Source of the DNA: an uncultured beta proteobacterium
Lineage (GTDB): Bacteria; Pseudomonadota; Gammaproteobacteria; Burkholderiales; Burkholderiaceae_C
Direction of reading: 5' to 3'
Assembly: GCA_903886165.1 (NCBI GenBank)
Contig: CAISLL010000326.1
Location: 1-5,117, forward strand
Length of the DNA: 5,117 nucleotides
The notes below the pieces were generated by a model, which saw only the letters and a program-made list of their open reading frames with translations, was not told the origin of the DNA and ran no database searches. The position numbers were made by a program, and so were the translations under genes. Positions 4,444 to 5,117 of the stretch are shown in pieces (position 1 is the first letter of the stretch; each line of letters begins with the position of its first letter).

Positions 4444-5117
4444 ATGAAAAAAAATGTATTGTTGCTGGCAGCCCTTGGGTTGTCCGCCATGGCGGCCCTT
4501 GCCCAGAAATCGGAGGCCATTCAATCCATCGAGGCCTACCGCGCCATGTTGGCCGACGGCAACCCTGCTGAATTGTTTGAGGCCAAGGGCGAAGACCTCT
4601 GGAAGCAAAAGCGTGGGCCTAAAAACGTTTCACTTGAGCAATGTGATCTGGGGCAGGGCCCCGGTGTGATCAAAGCCGTGTTTGTCACTTTGCCGCGCTA
4701 TTTTGCAGACACCCAGAAAGTGCAAGACCTGGAGTCGCGTCTGTTGAGTTGCATGGAAAACTTGCAAGGCTTCAACGCGGCTGAGATCGCCAAAACCCCG
4801 TTTGGCAAAGGCGAGCAAAACACCCTGACCGCTTTGGCCACCTGGATTGCCGGCGAGTCGCGTGACATGAAGTTCAACCTGCCCCAGGGGCACGCCAAGG
4901 AACAGGTGGCCTATGAGGTGGGCAAGCGGCTGTTTTTCCAACGCGGTGGCCCGCATGATTTTGCGTGTGCGTCATGCCATGGCTTGGACAACTTGCGCAT
5001 CCGTCTGCAAGACTTGCCGAATCTGATCAAGAACCCGGGTGATGGCATCGGCTTTGCGGCATGGCCTGCGTACCGGGTGTCGAACGGTCAGATGTGGGGC
5101 ATGCAGCAGCGCCTGAA
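4444..5117 (+). CDS. soxA: SoxA, c-type cytochrome of SoxXA (partial, runs off the right edge)
   Basis: SoxA with SoxX joins thiosulfate to the SoxY cysteine by oxidation, in the periplasm. The first 224 codons are present. Residues 1-20 are a Sec signal peptide (MKKNVLLLAALGLSAMAALA, cleavage before Gln21). The heme motif CASCH is at 175-179 inside RGGPHDFACASCHG, followed by the SoxA segments RLQDLPN (187-193), WPAYRVSNGQ (207-216) and MQQRL at the edge. There is no CxxCH in the N-terminal domain; Cys67 and Cys103 stand alone and may form a disulfide, as in single-heme SoxA proteins. The active-site cysteine that carries the persulfide in the family should lie beyond the edge. AGGA (4433-4436) lies seven bases before the ATG. 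The 69-base gap after soxZ fits one operon, and soxX may follow outside the window. Confidence 0.95.
   Translation, partial: MKKNVLLLAALGLSAMAALAQKSEAIQSIEAYRAMLADGNPAELFEAKGEDLWKQKRGPKNVSLEQCDLGQGPGVIKAVFVTLPRYFADTQKVQDLESRLLSCMENLQGFNAAEIAKTPFGKGEQNTLTALATWIAGESRDMKFNLPQGHAKEQVAYEVGKRLFFQRGGPHDFACASCHGLDNLRIRLQDLPNLIKNPGDGIGFAAWPAYRVSNGQMWGMQQRL

Overview
This window is most of a sulfur-oxidation (sox) gene cluster read entirely on the + strand. In order it holds the end of soxC, soxD, soxB, a Crp/Fnr-type regulator gene, soxY, soxZ and the start of soxA, which runs off the right edge. The encoded proteins are recognisable from family motifs read by eye; no database search was run. The style of the proteins and a degraded intergenic repeat (2646-2703) that resembles one I remember from Comamonadaceae genomes suggest a betaproteobacterium of the order Burkholderiales, perhaps Rhodoferax- or Polaromonas-like. 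The genus is a guess.

Layout: 2-154 is the C-terminus of SoxC, overlapping the start of soxD by 17 bases (138-827). A 54-base gap leads to soxB (882-2615). A hairpin overlaps the soxB stop codon, and a 199-base non-sox gap (2616-2814) follows. That gap holds the AT-rich repeat with possible -10 hexamers, a possible 24-codon leader ORF and an inverted repeat that takes in the next start codon. The regulator gene is 2815-3414. A 116-base promoter-like gap (3415-3530) carries a perfect 6-4-6 palindrome and leads to soxY (3531-3986), soxZ (4063-4374) and soxA (4444 to the edge), each with its own good ribosome binding site.

How the genes work together: SoxYZ is the periplasmic carrier, with thiosulfate held on the cysteine of the SoxY GGCGG tail. 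SoxA, with a SoxX not seen here, conjugates thiosulfate to that cysteine. SoxB hydrolyses off the terminal sulfone as sulfate. SoxCD oxidises the remaining sulfane sulfur, so the presence of soxCD predicts complete oxidation of thiosulfate to sulfate without stored sulfur globules. SoxY and probably SoxB carry Tat signals, SoxA and SoxD Sec-type signals, and SoxZ has none and presumably travels with SoxY.

Most of the window is a known system. The less ordinary points are the single-heme short SoxD, the Crp/Fnr-type gene set between soxB and soxYZ with an unusual leader, and the palindrome before soxY. I see no evidence of a wholly new system, RNA gene, CRISPR array or intact mobile element.
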